The translations under genes and the position numbers were made by a program. A DNA stretch of 64,000 bases from Burkholderia mayonis (lineage in GTDB: Bacteria; Pseudomonadota; Gammaproteobacteria; Burkholderiales; Burkholderiaceae), in NCBI RefSeq assembly GCF_001523745.2, contig NZ_CP013387.1, positions 558,001 through 622,000 on the forward strand. The letters run 5' to 3'. Below the pieces are notes generated by a model that ran no database searches, was not told the origin of the DNA, and was given only the letters and a program-made list of their open reading frames with translations. This document shows, one piece after another, positions 28,070 through 37,807 of the stretch; the stretch's first letter is position 1, and the number at the start of each line of letters is the position of its first letter.

Positions 28070-28981
28070 ATGGACAAGCTACTTGCGTTGCAGACTTTTA
28101 CCGTCGTCGCCGACACGGGCGGCTTCTCGAAAGCCGCACGGCAGCTCGGCACCGCGACGTCGTCGGTGACGCGGCTGATGGATGCGCTGGAGGCGTCGCT
28201 CGGCGTGACGCTGCTCACGCGCACGACGCGCCACGTGACGCTCACCGACGCCGGCGCGACCTATCTCGACCAGGTCGGCGGCCTGCTGTCGCAACTCGTC
28301 GAGGCCGACGAGAGCGTGGCCGACGCCGGCGGCGAGCCCGTCGGCACGCTGCGCGTATCGGTGCCCGTCACGTATGCGCGCATCGTCCTCGGCCCGCATC
28401 TGTCGGCGTTTCTCGATGAATATCCGCGCGTGTCGCTCGATCTCGTCGTGTCGGACGCCTATCTCGATCTCGCGACCGACCGCATCGACGTCGCCGTGCG
28501 GATCGGCGCGCCGTCTCAGGATCCCGGCCTCGTCGTGCGCAAGCTGATGGAGAATCGACGCATCGTCGTCGCGAGCCATGACTATCTCGACAGGATGGGC
28601 ACGCCCGTCGCGCCGGGCGATCTCGCGTCGCATCGGTGCCTGCGTTTCCCGTATCGGCAGGGGCGGCAGAGCTGGACGTTCAGCCGGGACGGCCAATCGG
28701 ACAAGGTCGAAATCAACGGCAGGCTGACGGCGAACAGCCTCGACGTGCTGCGCGAAAGCGTGCTGAGCGGGCAGGGCATCGCGCTCGTGCCGACGTGGCT
28801 CGTGCACGACGACATTGTCGCGGGCCGCATGCTGCCGTTGTTCGAATCGTGGTGCGTGACGCCGCCGGGCGGCGGCGCGCAGGTCTATGCGGCGTATCTG
28901 CCGAACCGGCGGCATTCGCGGAAGGTGCGGACGTTCATCGCGTTTCTCGCCGAGCGCATGCCCGATGCGCTCGACGGCTGA
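28070..28981 (+). CDS. LysR-family transcriptional regulator
   Basis: A 303-residue LysR protein. The helix-turn-helix is complete (MDKLLALQTFTVVADTGGFSKAARQLG ... SSVTRLMDALEASLGVTLLTRTTRHVTLTDAG). The effector domain belongs to the CrgA-like subgroup (VPVTYARIVLGPHLSAFLDEYPRVSLDLVVSDAYLDLATDRIDVAVRIG). ATG 28070 is just after AGGAACG. Divergent from the DsbA-like/monooxygenase operon, so probably its regulator. Confidence 0.92.
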   Translation: MDKLLALQTFTVVADTGGFSKAARQLGTATSSVTRLMDALEASLGVTLLTRTTRHVTLTDAGATYLDQVGGLLSQLVEADESVADAGGEPVGTLRVSVPVTYARIVLGPHLSAFLDEYPRVSLDLVVSDAYLDLATDRIDVAVRIGAPSQDPGLVVRKLMENRRIVVASHDYLDRMGTPVAPGDLASHRCLRFPYRQGRQSWTFSRDGQSDKVEINGRLTANSLDVLRESVLSGQGIALVPTWLVHDDIVAGRMLPLFESWCVTPPGGGAQVYAAYLPNRRHSRKVRTFIAFLAERMPDALDG

Positions 28982-29437
28982 AGGAATGCGCGGGCGTGCG
29001 CCTCGACGCCGAGGCGGGCGCGCCGCCGGTGCGATGGCGCGCGGTTGCGTCGCCACCGCGCGAACACGTCCGGCGTGGGGTGACCCGCTACGCCGGGCGG
29101 GGGCGTGTCGGCGATGACGGCCGAGGTCGCGCTCGCGACGAGCAATTCGTGACGCGACGGATTGTCGGCGCGCGGTTGCGTTGCTGCTTGTGCGCGCGTT
29201 TTTTATATCCGGACGGATGGGGCGGGGAAGCGATCGCGTGCTCGTGTACGCGGGATGAACTCGCGCTTGCACGCGCGAGACGGCCGCGCGCTTGCGTGCG
29301 CGGCCAGATGGCGACGAACTCGATTGAATCGGCGGCCGAGAACCGAATCGGAAACCAAAACGGAGACGAGAACGACGGCCGAAACCGCCGGCGCGTCCGC
29401 CTGCACGACGGACGCGCCGCGCTCGACCGCCCCCGGA
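28982..29437. other. Gap between convergent genes with strong hairpin
   Basis: 456 bp between the stops of the LysR and YcaC-like genes. Apart from the 10-bp hairpin listed separately it shows no gene, RNA or repeat. Confidence 0.45.
29390..29418 (-). terminator. Strong hairpin after the YcaC-like gene
   Basis: GGCGCGTCCG (29390-29399) and CGGACGCGCC (29409-29418) are perfectly complementary over 10 bp with a 9-nt loop. It lies 20 bp beyond the stop of the minus-strand YcaC-like gene. No long T-run follows, so termination is likely but not certain. Confidence 0.5.
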
Positions 29438-30124
29438 TCAGCGCGCCGGAACCGGCGCCAGCACGTCGTGCGCGTTCGCGGTGCGCTGCTGCGCCTTGTG
29501 AACCATCGTGTACGCGTAGTCGACGCCCATGCCGTACGCGCCCGAGTGCTCCTTCACGAGCTTCATCACGGCGTCGTACGTGTCGCGGTGCGCCCAGTCG
29601 CGCTGCCATTCGAGCAGCACCTGCTGCCACGTGACCGGCACGACGCCCGCCTGGATCATCCGCTGCATCGCGAAGTCGTGCGCGTCCTTGCTGGTGCCGC
29701 CCGATGCGTCGGCGACCATGTAGATCTCGTAGCCGCCTTCCGCCATCGCGCACAGCGCGAACGTCGTGTTGCAGACTTCCGTCCAGAGGCCGGACACGAC
29801 GATCTTCTTGCGTCCGTTGGCCTTCAGCGCGTCGCGCACTTTCTGGTCGTCCCACGAGTTCATCGACGAGCGTTCGAGCAACGTGTGATCGGGGAACACG
29901 TCGAGCAGCTCCGGATACGTGAAGCCGGAGAACGATTCCGATTCGACGGTCGTGATCGTGGTCGGGATGTTGAAGAGCTTCGCGGCCTTCGCAAGCCCAA
30001 CGACGTTGTTCTTCAGCGTCTGGCGATCGATCGACTGAACGCCGAACGCCATTTGCGGCTGCTGATCGATGAAGATCATCTGGCTGTTGTGCGGAGTGAG
30101 GACTTCGAGCTTCGGATCGGACAT
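29438..30124 (-). CDS. YcaC-like isochorismatase-superfamily hydrolase
   Basis: A 228-residue cysteine hydrolase. ATG 30124 is preceded by GGAG. Catalytic positions visible are Asp20 (MIFIDQQPQM) and Cys118 (SGLWTEVCNTTFALCAM), the latter in the conserved strand-turn of the family. Length and the WDDQKVRDALKANGRKKIVVSGLWTEVC pattern fit YcaC/YcaC-related hydrolases, whose substrate is not established. It stands alone between two long intergenic regions. Confidence 0.88.
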   Translation of the reverse strand: MSDPKLEVLTPHNSQMIFIDQQPQMAFGVQSIDRQTLKNNVVGLAKAAKLFNIPTTITTVESESFSGFTYPELLDVFPDHTLLERSSMNSWDDQKVRDALKANGRKKIVVSGLWTEVCNTTFALCAMAEGGYEIYMVADASGGTSKDAHDFAMQRMIQAGVVPVTWQQVLLEWQRDWAHRDTYDAVMKLVKEHSGAYGMGVDYAYTMVHKAQQRTANAHDVLAPVPAR

Positions 30125-30707
30125 GACAGTCTCCGGGTGACGCCGTTCAAGGCGGGATTGAAGAAAGACGTTTGATGCGCTGCGATCGCGCGCATCGCGC
30201 GCATCGTTTCGGGATCGAGTGCGAACGCGCCGCGCGCCGGCGAAATCGCGCGATGCGTCGAGGCTGAGCGGACGGTTCGCGCTCCGGCGGTTCGCGTGGA
30301 AGAGCGGGCCTGCCGAGAACCAACGATTCGCTGCGGGATGGATGCTAGACGGTGAATGTCCGGCCGTCTTGAAGAATAGTGCGCAAACTTGGCGAGGAGT
30401 CCGATGAACGTCGCGCGTTCGCGCACATGCGGCGCGAACGCGGCCGAAGCCGAAGCCGACGCTGCTGCGCCGCCGCATCGTTTCCGCCGATGCCGCGTGT
30501 GGGTCCGGAAGCGGCGCGCCGCATCGCTATCGTTCAAATCTGGCGACTAACGTTCAATACGAGGACGTTTGCAAATGCGATAGTCCGTCGCGACGGATCG
30601 AGACGCCGAGACGCCGAGACGCGTGGGAGCCGGGCGCATGTCCGTCGCTCGCGCGCCTGCTTCGCATCTCGACGACGCAGACGGCCACTTCATTCGGATT
30701 CCCCATC
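30125..30707. other. Intergenic gap upstream of XapX operon
   Basis: 583 bp between divergent genes. It contains GC-rich non-coding sequence and somewhat AT-richer stretches near 30360-30400 and 30530-30580 that may hold promoters. No gene or repeat was recognised. Confidence 0.4.
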
Positions 30708-31031
30708 ATGAAAGTCTATGTTTTGTCGCTCGCCATGGGATTGCTCGTCGGCATCATCTACGGCGTATTCAACGTGCGCTCGCCGGCGCCTCCCGTGATC
30801 GCACTCGTCGGCCTGCTCGGCATTCTCGCCGGCGAGCAGGTGCCGCCGCTCGTCAAGCGGCTGGTGGGCAACGCCGAGACATCGGCCTCGTGGTATCAGC
30901 ACCAGGTCAAACCGCACATGTTCGGCCAACTGCCGACCTGCCCGAAGGCGCCGAACGAGCCGAGCGCACCCGCGCGGGCCGCGGCCGCCCGTCAACCCGA
31001 TTCGCAACCCGGAGAGCAGCGCCATGGCTGA
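30708..31031 (+). CDS. XapX-domain (DUF1427) small membrane protein
   Basis: A 107-residue protein. Residues 1-50 form two membrane helices with the XapX motif VYVLSLAMGLLVGIIYGVFNVRSPAPPVIALVGLLGILAGEQ. The rest is a hydrophilic Ala/Pro-rich tail, longer than in minimal XapX proteins. The stop overlaps the start of the next gene by 8 bp, so both are translated from one mRNA. Function of XapX is unknown; it often precedes amidohydrolases. Confidence 0.9.
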   Translation: MKVYVLSLAMGLLVGIIYGVFNVRSPAPPVIALVGLLGILAGEQVPPLVKRLVGNAETSASWYQHQVKPHMFGQLPTCPKAPNEPSAPARAAAARQPDSQPGEQRHG

Positions 31032-32922
31032 CATTGCCGCACAACCGACCCCCGACCTGATCCTGCATCGCGGGCGCTTCACGACACTCGACCGCGCGAA
31101 TCCGACCGCGAGCGCGGTCGCGATCAAGGACGGCCGATTCGTCGCCGTCGGCGGCGACGAAGTGCTCGCGTCAGCGGGGCCGAACACCCGGCTCGTCGAT
31201 CTGCAAGGCAACGGCGTGCTGCCGGGCCTGATCGACAACCATCTGCACATCATCCGCGGCGGCCTGAACTTCAACATGGAGCTGCGCTGGGACGGCGTGC
31301 GCAGCTTGGCCGACGCGATGGCCATGCTGCGCCGCCAGGTGGCCGTCACGCCCGCGCCGCAATGGGTGCGCGTGGTCGGCGGCTTCACCGAGCATCAGTT
31401 CACCGAGAAGCGCCTGCCGACGATCGACGAACTGAATGCGGTCGCGCCCGACACGCCGGTCTTCATCCTGCATCTGTACGATCGCGCGCTGCTGAACGGC
31501 GCGGCACTGCGCGCGGTGGGGTATACGAAGGACACGCCGGAGCCGCCGGGCGGCCAGATCATGCGCGATGCGGCCGGCAACCCGACCGGGCTGCTGCTCG
31601 CCAAGCCGAATGCCGCGATCCTGTACGCGACGCTCGCGAAGGGGCCGAAGCTGCCGTTCGAATACCAGTTGAACTCGACGCGGCACTTCATGCGCGAGCT
31701 GAACCGGCTCGGCGTGACGGGCGCGATCGATGCGGGCGGCGGCTTCCAGAATTATCCGGACGACTACGCAGTCATCCAGCAGCTCGCGAAGGACGGACAA
31801 CTGACGATCCGCCTCGCGTACAACCTGTTCACGCAGAAGCCGAAGGACGAGAAGCAGGACTTCCTGAATTGGACCGAGACGTCGAAGTACCACGACGGCA
31901 CCGATTATTTCCGCCACAACGGCGCGGGCGAGATGCTGGTGTTCTCGGCGGCCGATTTCGAGGACTTCCGCGAGCCGCGTCCCGATCTGCCGGCCGAAAT
32001 GGAAGGCGAGCTCGAAGCGGTCGTGCGCGTGCTCGCGCAGAATCGCTGGCCGTGGCGTCTGCATGCGACCTATGACGAGACGATCAGCCGCGCGCTCGAC
32101 GTGTTCGAGCGCGTGAATCGGGACATTCCGCTCGAAGGCCTCAACTGGTTCTTCGATCATGCGGAGACGATTTCCGAGGAATCGATCGACCGGATCGCGG
32201 CGCTGGGCGGCGGGATCGCGGTGCAGCACCGGATGGCGTATCAGGGCGAGTACTTCGTCGAGCGCTACGGCCCGGGCGCCGCGGAAGCGACGCCGCCAGT
32301 CAGGCGGATGCTCGACAAGGGCGTCAAGGTGTCGGCCGGCACCGACGCGACGCGCGTCGCGTCGTACAACCCGTGGGTTTCGTTGGCATGGCTGATCACC
32401 GGCAAGACGGTCGGCGGCATGTCGCTCTACCCGCGTGCGAATTGTCTCGATCGCGAGACCGCGCTGCGGATGTGGACCGAGAACGTCACGTGGTTCTCGA
32501 ACGAGGTCGGCAAGAAAGGCCGGATTCAGGTCGGGCAGCTCGCCGATCTGATCGTGCCCGATCGCGACTTCTTCGCGTGCGCGGAATCCGATATCGCGGA
32601 TACGACGTCGCTGCTGACCGTCGTCGGCGGCAAGGTCGTGTACGGCGCGGGGCCGTTCGCCGATGTCGACGAAGGCGCGCCGCCGCCCGCGATGCCGGAC
32701 TGGTCGCCCGCGCGCATGTTCGGCGGCTATGCGGGATGGGCGGACAAAGCAGGCGGCGCGTCGCTGCAGCAGGTCGTCCGGCATGCGGCGCAGGCATGCG
32801 CATGCGCGAACAATTGCGGCATTCACGCGCATCGGCATGCGACCGCGTGGAGCAGCAAGCTGCCGGTCGCCGATCTGAAGAGCTTCTGGGGCGCGCTCGG
32901 CTGCTCGTGCTGGGCGGTATGA
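31024..32922 (+). CDS. Amidohydrolase (YtcJ-like, amidohydrolase_3 family)
   Basis: A 632-residue metal-dependent hydrolase. The N-terminal beta domain and metal motif GLIDNHLHIIRGG (about residues 70-82) are clear. Later elements are FDHAETISEESIDRIAALGGGIAVQHRMAYQGEYF and the C-terminal VSAGTDATRVASYNPW (metal-binding Asp) and GRIQVGQLADLIV. The C-terminal 90 residues have an unusual Cys/His-rich stretch (QACACANNCGIHAHRHATAW) and a GCSCW end, possibly binding metal. Substrate unknown. Co-transcribed with XapX. Confidence 0.88.
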   Translation: MADIAAQPTPDLILHRGRFTTLDRANPTASAVAIKDGRFVAVGGDEVLASAGPNTRLVDLQGNGVLPGLIDNHLHIIRGGLNFNMELRWDGVRSLADAMAMLRRQVAVTPAPQWVRVVGGFTEHQFTEKRLPTIDELNAVAPDTPVFILHLYDRALLNGAALRAVGYTKDTPEPPGGQIMRDAAGNPTGLLLAKPNAAILYATLAKGPKLPFEYQLNSTRHFMRELNRLGVTGAIDAGGGFQNYPDDYAVIQQLAKDGQLTIRLAYNLFTQKPKDEKQDFLNWTETSKYHDGTDYFRHNGAGEMLVFSAADFEDFREPRPDLPAEMEGELEAVVRVLAQNRWPWRLHATYDETISRALDVFERVNRDIPLEGLNWFFDHAETISEESIDRIAALGGGIAVQHRMAYQGEYFVERYGPGAAEATPPVRRMLDKGVKVSAGTDATRVASYNPWVSLAWLITGKTVGGMSLYPRANCLDRETALRMWTENVTWFSNEVGKKGRIQVGQLADLIVPDRDFFACAESDIADTTSLLTVVGGKVVYGAGPFADVDEGAPPPAMPDWSPARMFGGYAGWADKAGGASLQQVVRHAAQACACANNCGIHAHRHATAWSSKLPVADLKSFWGALGCSCWAV

Positions 32923-33327
32923 CCGCGTGCGGCGCGTGACGTGACGGTCGCGTCGCGCGTCGCCGCTTCGCAGCGCTCGATCGACGCGCCTGGTTGCGTC
33001 GCCCGCGGCGGAGCATCGGCCCGATCGATTCGATGACGCGCATGCCGAGCGCGAGCGGGTTCGAACGGATGACAGCGCGATGCCGAGGGCGCGGACATCG
33101 CGCCCGATGACGAATGGGAACGCGCTGGTCGCCCGTTCATGCGCCGCCATAGAGGATCGCGCGCGCCGGCTTGCCCGATCCTGCATGCGTCGCGTGCGGC
33201 CAAGCATCGACCCGGAGGGCGGGCGGCGCGCCGCTCAACCGATTCGAGCGGGCTCCTCGCATGCGTTCGCGCTCGGTCCGGAAGTGCTCATTTCGTATCG
33301 ATTCATTCACTACTCGCGCTGATAGAC
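32923..33327. other. Intergenic gap
   Basis: 405 bp between the amidohydrolase and the NTPase regulator. No gene-like frame, repeat or recognisable regulatory site was found. Confidence 0.4.
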
Positions 33328-35316
33328 ATGTCTGCAGAAGCCACGATCGCGCTCGGTCGCTTCGAACTCGATATGGACAGGCGGGTCCTCACGGACGACG
33401 GCGACATCGTCCACATCGGCTCGCGCGCGTTCGACATCCTCGCGGCGCTCGCGTCGGCCGACGGGCGGCTCGTGACGAAGGACGAGCTGATGCAGGTCGT
33501 CTGGCCGGATACCGTCGTCGAGGAAAACAACATCCAGGTGCATCTGTCCGCGGTGCGCAAGGCGCTCGGACGGGATCGCGATCTCATCATCACCATTCCC
33601 GGCCGCGGCTATCAACTGGTGCAGCGGCGGCGGGAAGCGGCCGTCGCGGACGCGCCGTGCACGCCGGCATCGGCGATGCGCGGGCTGCCGATGCAGAAGA
33701 TCCGTCTGATCGGCCGCGACGACGACGTGAAGCAAGCGCGCGAGATGCTCGATCGCACCCGCGTGCTGACGCTGACGGGTGCGGGCGGCATCGGCAAGAC
33801 GAGCCTCGGCATCGAGGTCGCGCGCGGCTATGCGGCGACCGGCGCGGCGGACGTGTGCTTCGTCGAGCTCGCCGCGTCGACTGACAGGGCGACGGTGCTC
33901 GCGGCGCTCGCGGAGTCCTGTGGCGTGTCGTCGGCCGGCTCCGGGGGCGACGCGGCACGAATCGCGAGCGCGCTCGCGGGGCCGCGCCGATTGCTCGTTC
34001 TGGACAACGCCGAGCAGGTGATCGCCGACGTGGCCGCGATCGTCGAGACGCTGATCGCGACGAACGATGCGCTGCGTGTGCTCGTGACGAGCCGCGAGCC
34101 GCTGCGGATCGTGCCCGAGGCGGTGTTTCAGGTCGATCCGCTCGACGTGCCCGCCGCGGACGCGGACGACGCCGACATCCTCGCGCATTCGGCCGTCCGG
34201 CTGTTCTTCTCGCGCGCGAACGCGCTGCGGCGCACGCTCGGCACGCGGTCCGCCGAAATTCGTGTCGCCGGCGAAATATGCCGCCGGCTCGACGGCATTC
34301 CGCTCGCGATCGAACTCGCGGCCGCGCGCGCGGCGACGCTCGGTCTCGACGGCGTGTACCGCCGCCTCGACGATCGACTCGCGTTGCTCTGCGGCGGCCA
34401 TCGGACCGCGTTGCCGCGCCACCAGACGCTGCGCGCGACGTTCGACTGGAGCTTCGCGCTCCTCGACCGGCACGCGCGCGCCGTGTTCCGGCGGCTCGCG
34501 ATGTTCGGCGGGCTGTTCACGTTCGATGCGATGTGTGCGGTCGTTTGCGATGCGGATCTGACGATCGGAGGCGTGATCGCCGCGATCGACGAGCTCGTCG
34601 CCAAATCGCTCGTCGCCGTGGAATTCGACGGGCCGGTCGCCAAATACCGGCTGCCCGAGTCGACGCGCGCGTACGCACTCGAAAAGCTGATGGCCGAAGG
34701 CGAGCGGCAGCAGATCGCCGCCCGCTATGCGCGTTATCTGACTGCCTGCTTCGACGCGGGCGCGGCCGGCAGCGTGCGGGCGCGGATCGATGACGCGTCG
34801 GCGCTGCGCCAGACGCTCGACGACGCGCGCAGCGCATTCGACTGGGCGTTCTCGCCGGACGGCAATCCGCGTCTCGGCATCGAGCTCGCGGCGAGCCTCG
34901 TCGGCGCGCTGCTCGACGGCGGGACGATTGACGAGTGCGGTAAGCGCGACGACGCGCTCGCGCATTGCCGCAGCAGCGGCGAGGCGCCGTTTCTGCCGGA
35001 AGTGCGGCGTGCGCTCGGCGCGGTCGCGTATGCGCGGGCACAGGCGCGAGATGGGCCGGACGGCGTCGACGCGAGCCGCTTCGACGCGGCGCATGCTTGC
35101 TTTGGGGAGGCGAACGATCTGGCGCGCGCGCAGGGCGCGGCGACGCGGACGCTGCGCGCGACGATCGCGCAGGCGCGGCTGCTGCTGGCCGACGGACGTG
35201 CGCACGAAGCCGCCGACACGCTGCGGGCGTTGGCCGCGCACTTCGATCCGGCTTTGCGCGCGCGGGATGTCCGCCGGCTGTTCGATCTCGTCGCGACGCT
35301 GCCGGCCGATCCGTGA
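33328..35316 (+). CDS. Winged-helix NTPase transcriptional regulator
   Basis: A 662-residue protein from ATG 33328; the upstream in-frame extension is not conserved-looking. Residues about 5-100 are an OmpR/PhoB-type winged helix (GRFELDMDRRVLTDDGDIVHIGSRAFDILAALASADGRLVTKDELMQVVWPDTVVEENNIQVHLSAVRKALG). An NB-ARC/STAND-type NTPase follows, with Walker A GAGGIGKTSL (about 150-160) and Walker B RRLLVLDNAEQ. The region after about 400 is helical, but only a short TPR-like tail remains. Proteins of this kind in Burkholderia are usually longer (about 900 residues), so the sensor end may be reduced. No target gene is clear. Confidence 0.85.
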   Translation: MSAEATIALGRFELDMDRRVLTDDGDIVHIGSRAFDILAALASADGRLVTKDELMQVVWPDTVVEENNIQVHLSAVRKALGRDRDLIITIPGRGYQLVQRRREAAVADAPCTPASAMRGLPMQKIRLIGRDDDVKQAREMLDRTRVLTLTGAGGIGKTSLGIEVARGYAATGAADVCFVELAASTDRATVLAALAESCGVSSAGSGGDAARIASALAGPRRLLVLDNAEQVIADVAAIVETLIATNDALRVLVTSREPLRIVPEAVFQVDPLDVPAADADDADILAHSAVRLFFSRANALRRTLGTRSAEIRVAGEICRRLDGIPLAIELAAARAATLGLDGVYRRLDDRLALLCGGHRTALPRHQTLRATFDWSFALLDRHARAVFRRLAMFGGLFTFDAMCAVVCDADLTIGGVIAAIDELVAKSLVAVEFDGPVAKYRLPESTRAYALEKLMAEGERQQIAARYARYLTACFDAGAAGSVRARIDDASALRQTLDDARSAFDWAFSPDGNPRLGIELAASLVGALLDGGTIDECGKRDDALAHCRSSGEAPFLPEVRRALGAVAYARAQARDGPDGVDASRFDAAHACFGEANDLARAQGAATRTLRATIAQARLLLADGRAHEAADTLRALAAHFDPALRARDVRRLFDLVATLPADP

Positions 35317-35479
35317 TCGCCGCGGCGGGCGGATACGCTCGCCGCGGCATCGGCTATGCGCGCCGCTTCGACGCCGCGACGCGCACGCCGCGCGTCGCGG
35401 CGCGATGAGCGCGCTGCGTCGATCGACCCAATGCCGTCCGCCGGGCCAATCGCACGAACCGAACGCGCCGCGTAAGCCG

Positions 35480-35524
35480 AGCCAACCGAGCCAACCGAGC
35501 CAACCGAGCCAGCCGAGCCAACCG
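35480..35524. repeat. Nonamer tandem repeat, 5 copies of AGCCAACCG
   Basis: Five 9-bp units (35480, 35489, 35498, 35507 variant AGCCAGCCG, 35516) in the 226-bp gap between convergent genes, 19 bp beyond the stop of the molybdenum enzyme gene. A probable variable-number locus. Confidence 0.93.
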
Positions 35525-35542
35525 GCAAGCACACGCGCGGCG

Positions 35543-37807
35543 TCACGCTTCGATCAGCTCGCGAAGCTTGTCGCCGCCGAGCGGCATATCGCGCAGACGC
35601 TTGCCGGTCGCATCGAACAGCGCATTCGCGATCGCGCCCGCGGTCGGCCCCATCGCCGCTTCGGCGACGCCGAGAAACGGCATGCCGGGGCGATCGATCA
35701 GATGCACGTTCAACCGGCTCGGCGCGGCCGAGAATCGCAGGATCGGATAGCTGCTCCAGTCGAAGCTGCGGATGCGCGCGGTGTCGTATTGCAGCGATTC
35801 GTACAGCGTCCAGCTCGCGGATTGAATGATCCCGCCTTCGATCTGATTGCGCACGCCATCGGGATTGACGATCTGGCCGGAATCGACGGCGACTTCCGCA
35901 TGTTCGAGCATGACCTGTCCCGTCTCGCGCACGACCGAGATCTCGACGGCCATCGCGACATAAGCCATCAGATTCTTGTACTGGCCGAACGCGAAGCCCA
36001 CGCCGCGGCCCGGCCGCCGCCGCGGGCGCGGCCAGCCGAAGCGCTGCGCGGCGAGTGCGATGACGTCGCGCGCGCGCGGATCCTGCATGTGCTTCAGGCG
36101 GAACGTGACGGGATCTTCTTGCGCGGCCTGTGCGAGCTCGTCGATGAAGCTCTCGATCGAGAAGATGTTCATGTGCGCGCCGAGCGAGCGCATCGCCGAC
36201 GTGTTGAGCGGCATCGTCGGCGAGAAGTGGTTCGTCACGCGCAGGTTCGGGAATGTGTACAGCGGAATCGCATTGCGGTCGCCGCCGCCTTCCGGCTGCA
36301 CCATCGGCACCGACGGCGCGGGCATGAACGGATGCTCGAGCATCGTCGCCGGCACGAGCCGGCCCGCATTGACGATCCGTTCGTTGTGCGAGCTGCTCCA
36401 CAGCGCATAGCGCCAGTCGACGATCTTGCCGCTCGCGTCGAGCGACGCGCTGACTTCGGTGACCATCGCCGGCGTGAAGTGATCCCACGTGTGTTCCTGT
36501 TCGCGCATCCATTGCACGCGGATCGGATGGCCGGGCATCGCGCGGGCGATCAGCGCCGCGTGCGCGGCGACGTCGTCGGCGCCATTGTGGCCGTAGCAGC
36601 CGGAGCCTTCCGCATGGATGCAGCGAACCTGCCGCTTCGGCAGCGACAGCAGTTCCGCGAGCGCATCGCGCAGCGGATAGATGCCCTGCGAATGCGTCCA
36701 GACCGTCAACTTGCCCGCGTCGAATTGCGCGATCGCGCATGACGGACCGATCGAGCCGTGCATCAGATACGGCTTCGTATAGCGTGCGTTCAGCGTCTTC
36801 ACGGTCGCGCCGGCCGGCGCGCGCACGGTCGCGATGTCGATCCGCTGCGTCGCGATCCGCTCGAGATCCCGATGCACGGTCGCGCGATCGGGCAGCGCGC
36901 GGCCGGCGCTCCAGCGGCACGTCGCGGCGAGCGCGCGCTGCGCGCTGACCGCCTGCCACTCGCCGCGTGCGACGACGGCGAGCAGGCTGCCGTCGCGCGC
37001 GATCCTGACGACGCCCGGCAGCCGCGACATGTTCGCTTCGTCGAAACCCTCCAACCGCGCGCCGTAGACGGGCGGCAGCACGACGCGCGCATGCAGCATG
37101 CCGGGCAGGCACATGTCCTGCACGTAGCTCGCGCCGCCCGACACCTTCGCCGGAATGTCGACACGCGGCAGCGACGTGCCGATCACGCGGAACGTGCCGG
37201 GGTTCTTCAGCGGCGACGCGGCCGATGCGGTGCGATGCAGGTCGACGAATCCGACCGCCTCGCCGAAGGTCATCCGACGGCCGTCGCGGGCGGCGATGAC
37301 GCCGTCGCGCGTCGTGAGCGTGTCGCTCGCGACGCCGAGGCGGCGCGCCACCGCATCGACGAGCAGGCCGCGCACCTGCGCGGCCGCGTTCAGCAGTGCG
37401 CTGCCGCTGTCCGCCATCGTGTGGCTGCCCGCCGTGAGCCCTTCGTCCGGCGACGCGCCGGTGTCGGCGGTCAGGAACGTGATCAGCGCGGGCGCCATGT
37501 TCAGCTCCTCGGCGGCGACCTGGAGCAGCGCGGTGCGCACCCCGGTGCCGAGCTCGACCTTGCCGGTGAAGACGGTCACCTTGCCGCTCGGATCGATCTT
37601 GATCCACGCGTCGAGGAACGGGTTCGTCTTCAGGCTGCCGGCGAGCGCCTGCGTCGCCTTCGAGATGCGGACCGCCGCGCCTTCGTCCGCGATCACCATC
37701 TGCGCGAGCGCGGGCGCGGCGGGCGTGAGGCTGAACGTGACGAACAGCGAGCCGGACAGCAGGAACTGGCGGCGGCGCGGATCGAAATCGGCGTCGTCAT
37801 GCTTCAT
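35543..37807 (-). CDS. Molybdopterin-binding subunit of a xanthine-oxidase-family hydroxylase
   Basis: A 754-residue large subunit, similar to IorB/aldehyde-oxidoreductase type. A Tat-like signal (RRRQFLLSGSLFVTFSLTPAAPALA, residues 11-35) suggests periplasmic export. Mo-cofactor motifs include VFTGKVELGTGVRTALLQVAAEEL, GSHTMADSGSALLNAA, MHGSIGPSCAIAQFD and the C-terminal GVAEAAMGPTAGAIANALFDATG, where the active-site Glu region lies. With the 2Fe-2S and cytochrome c subunits encoded just before it, it makes a membrane-linked dehydrogenase that hydroxylates an aldehyde or N-heterocycle and passes electrons to cytochrome. Start ATG 37807 overlaps the upstream gene by 11 bp. Substrate not known. 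Confidence 0.9.
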   Translation of the reverse strand: MKHDDADFDPRRRQFLLSGSLFVTFSLTPAAPALAQMVIADEGAAVRISKATQALAGSLKTNPFLDAWIKIDPSGKVTVFTGKVELGTGVRTALLQVAAEELNMAPALITFLTADTGASPDEGLTAGSHTMADSGSALLNAAAQVRGLLVDAVARRLGVASDTLTTRDGVIAARDGRRMTFGEAVGFVDLHRTASAASPLKNPGTFRVIGTSLPRVDIPAKVSGGASYVQDMCLPGMLHARVVLPPVYGARLEGFDEANMSRLPGVVRIARDGSLLAVVARGEWQAVSAQRALAATCRWSAGRALPDRATVHRDLERIATQRIDIATVRAPAGATVKTLNARYTKPYLMHGSIGPSCAIAQFDAGKLTVWTHSQGIYPLRDALAELLSLPKRQVRCIHAEGSGCYGHNGADDVAAHAALIARAMPGHPIRVQWMREQEHTWDHFTPAMVTEVSASLDASGKIVDWRYALWSSSHNERIVNAGRLVPATMLEHPFMPAPSVPMVQPEGGGDRNAIPLYTFPNLRVTNHFSPTMPLNTSAMRSLGAHMNIFSIESFIDELAQAAQEDPVTFRLKHMQDPRARDVIALAAQRFGWPRPRRRPGRGVGFAFGQYKNLMAYVAMAVEISVVRETGQVMLEHAEVAVDSGQIVNPDGVRNQIEGGIIQSASWTLYESLQYDTARIRSFDWSSYPILRFSAAPSRLNVHLIDRPGMPFLGVAEAAMGPTAGAIANALFDATGKRLRDMPLGGDKLRELIEA

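Noticed and set aside
34734..37607. Long minus-strand frame overlapping the NTPase and molybdenum subunit
   Set aside because: It is an out-of-frame shadow of the molybdenum subunit with no conserved motif.
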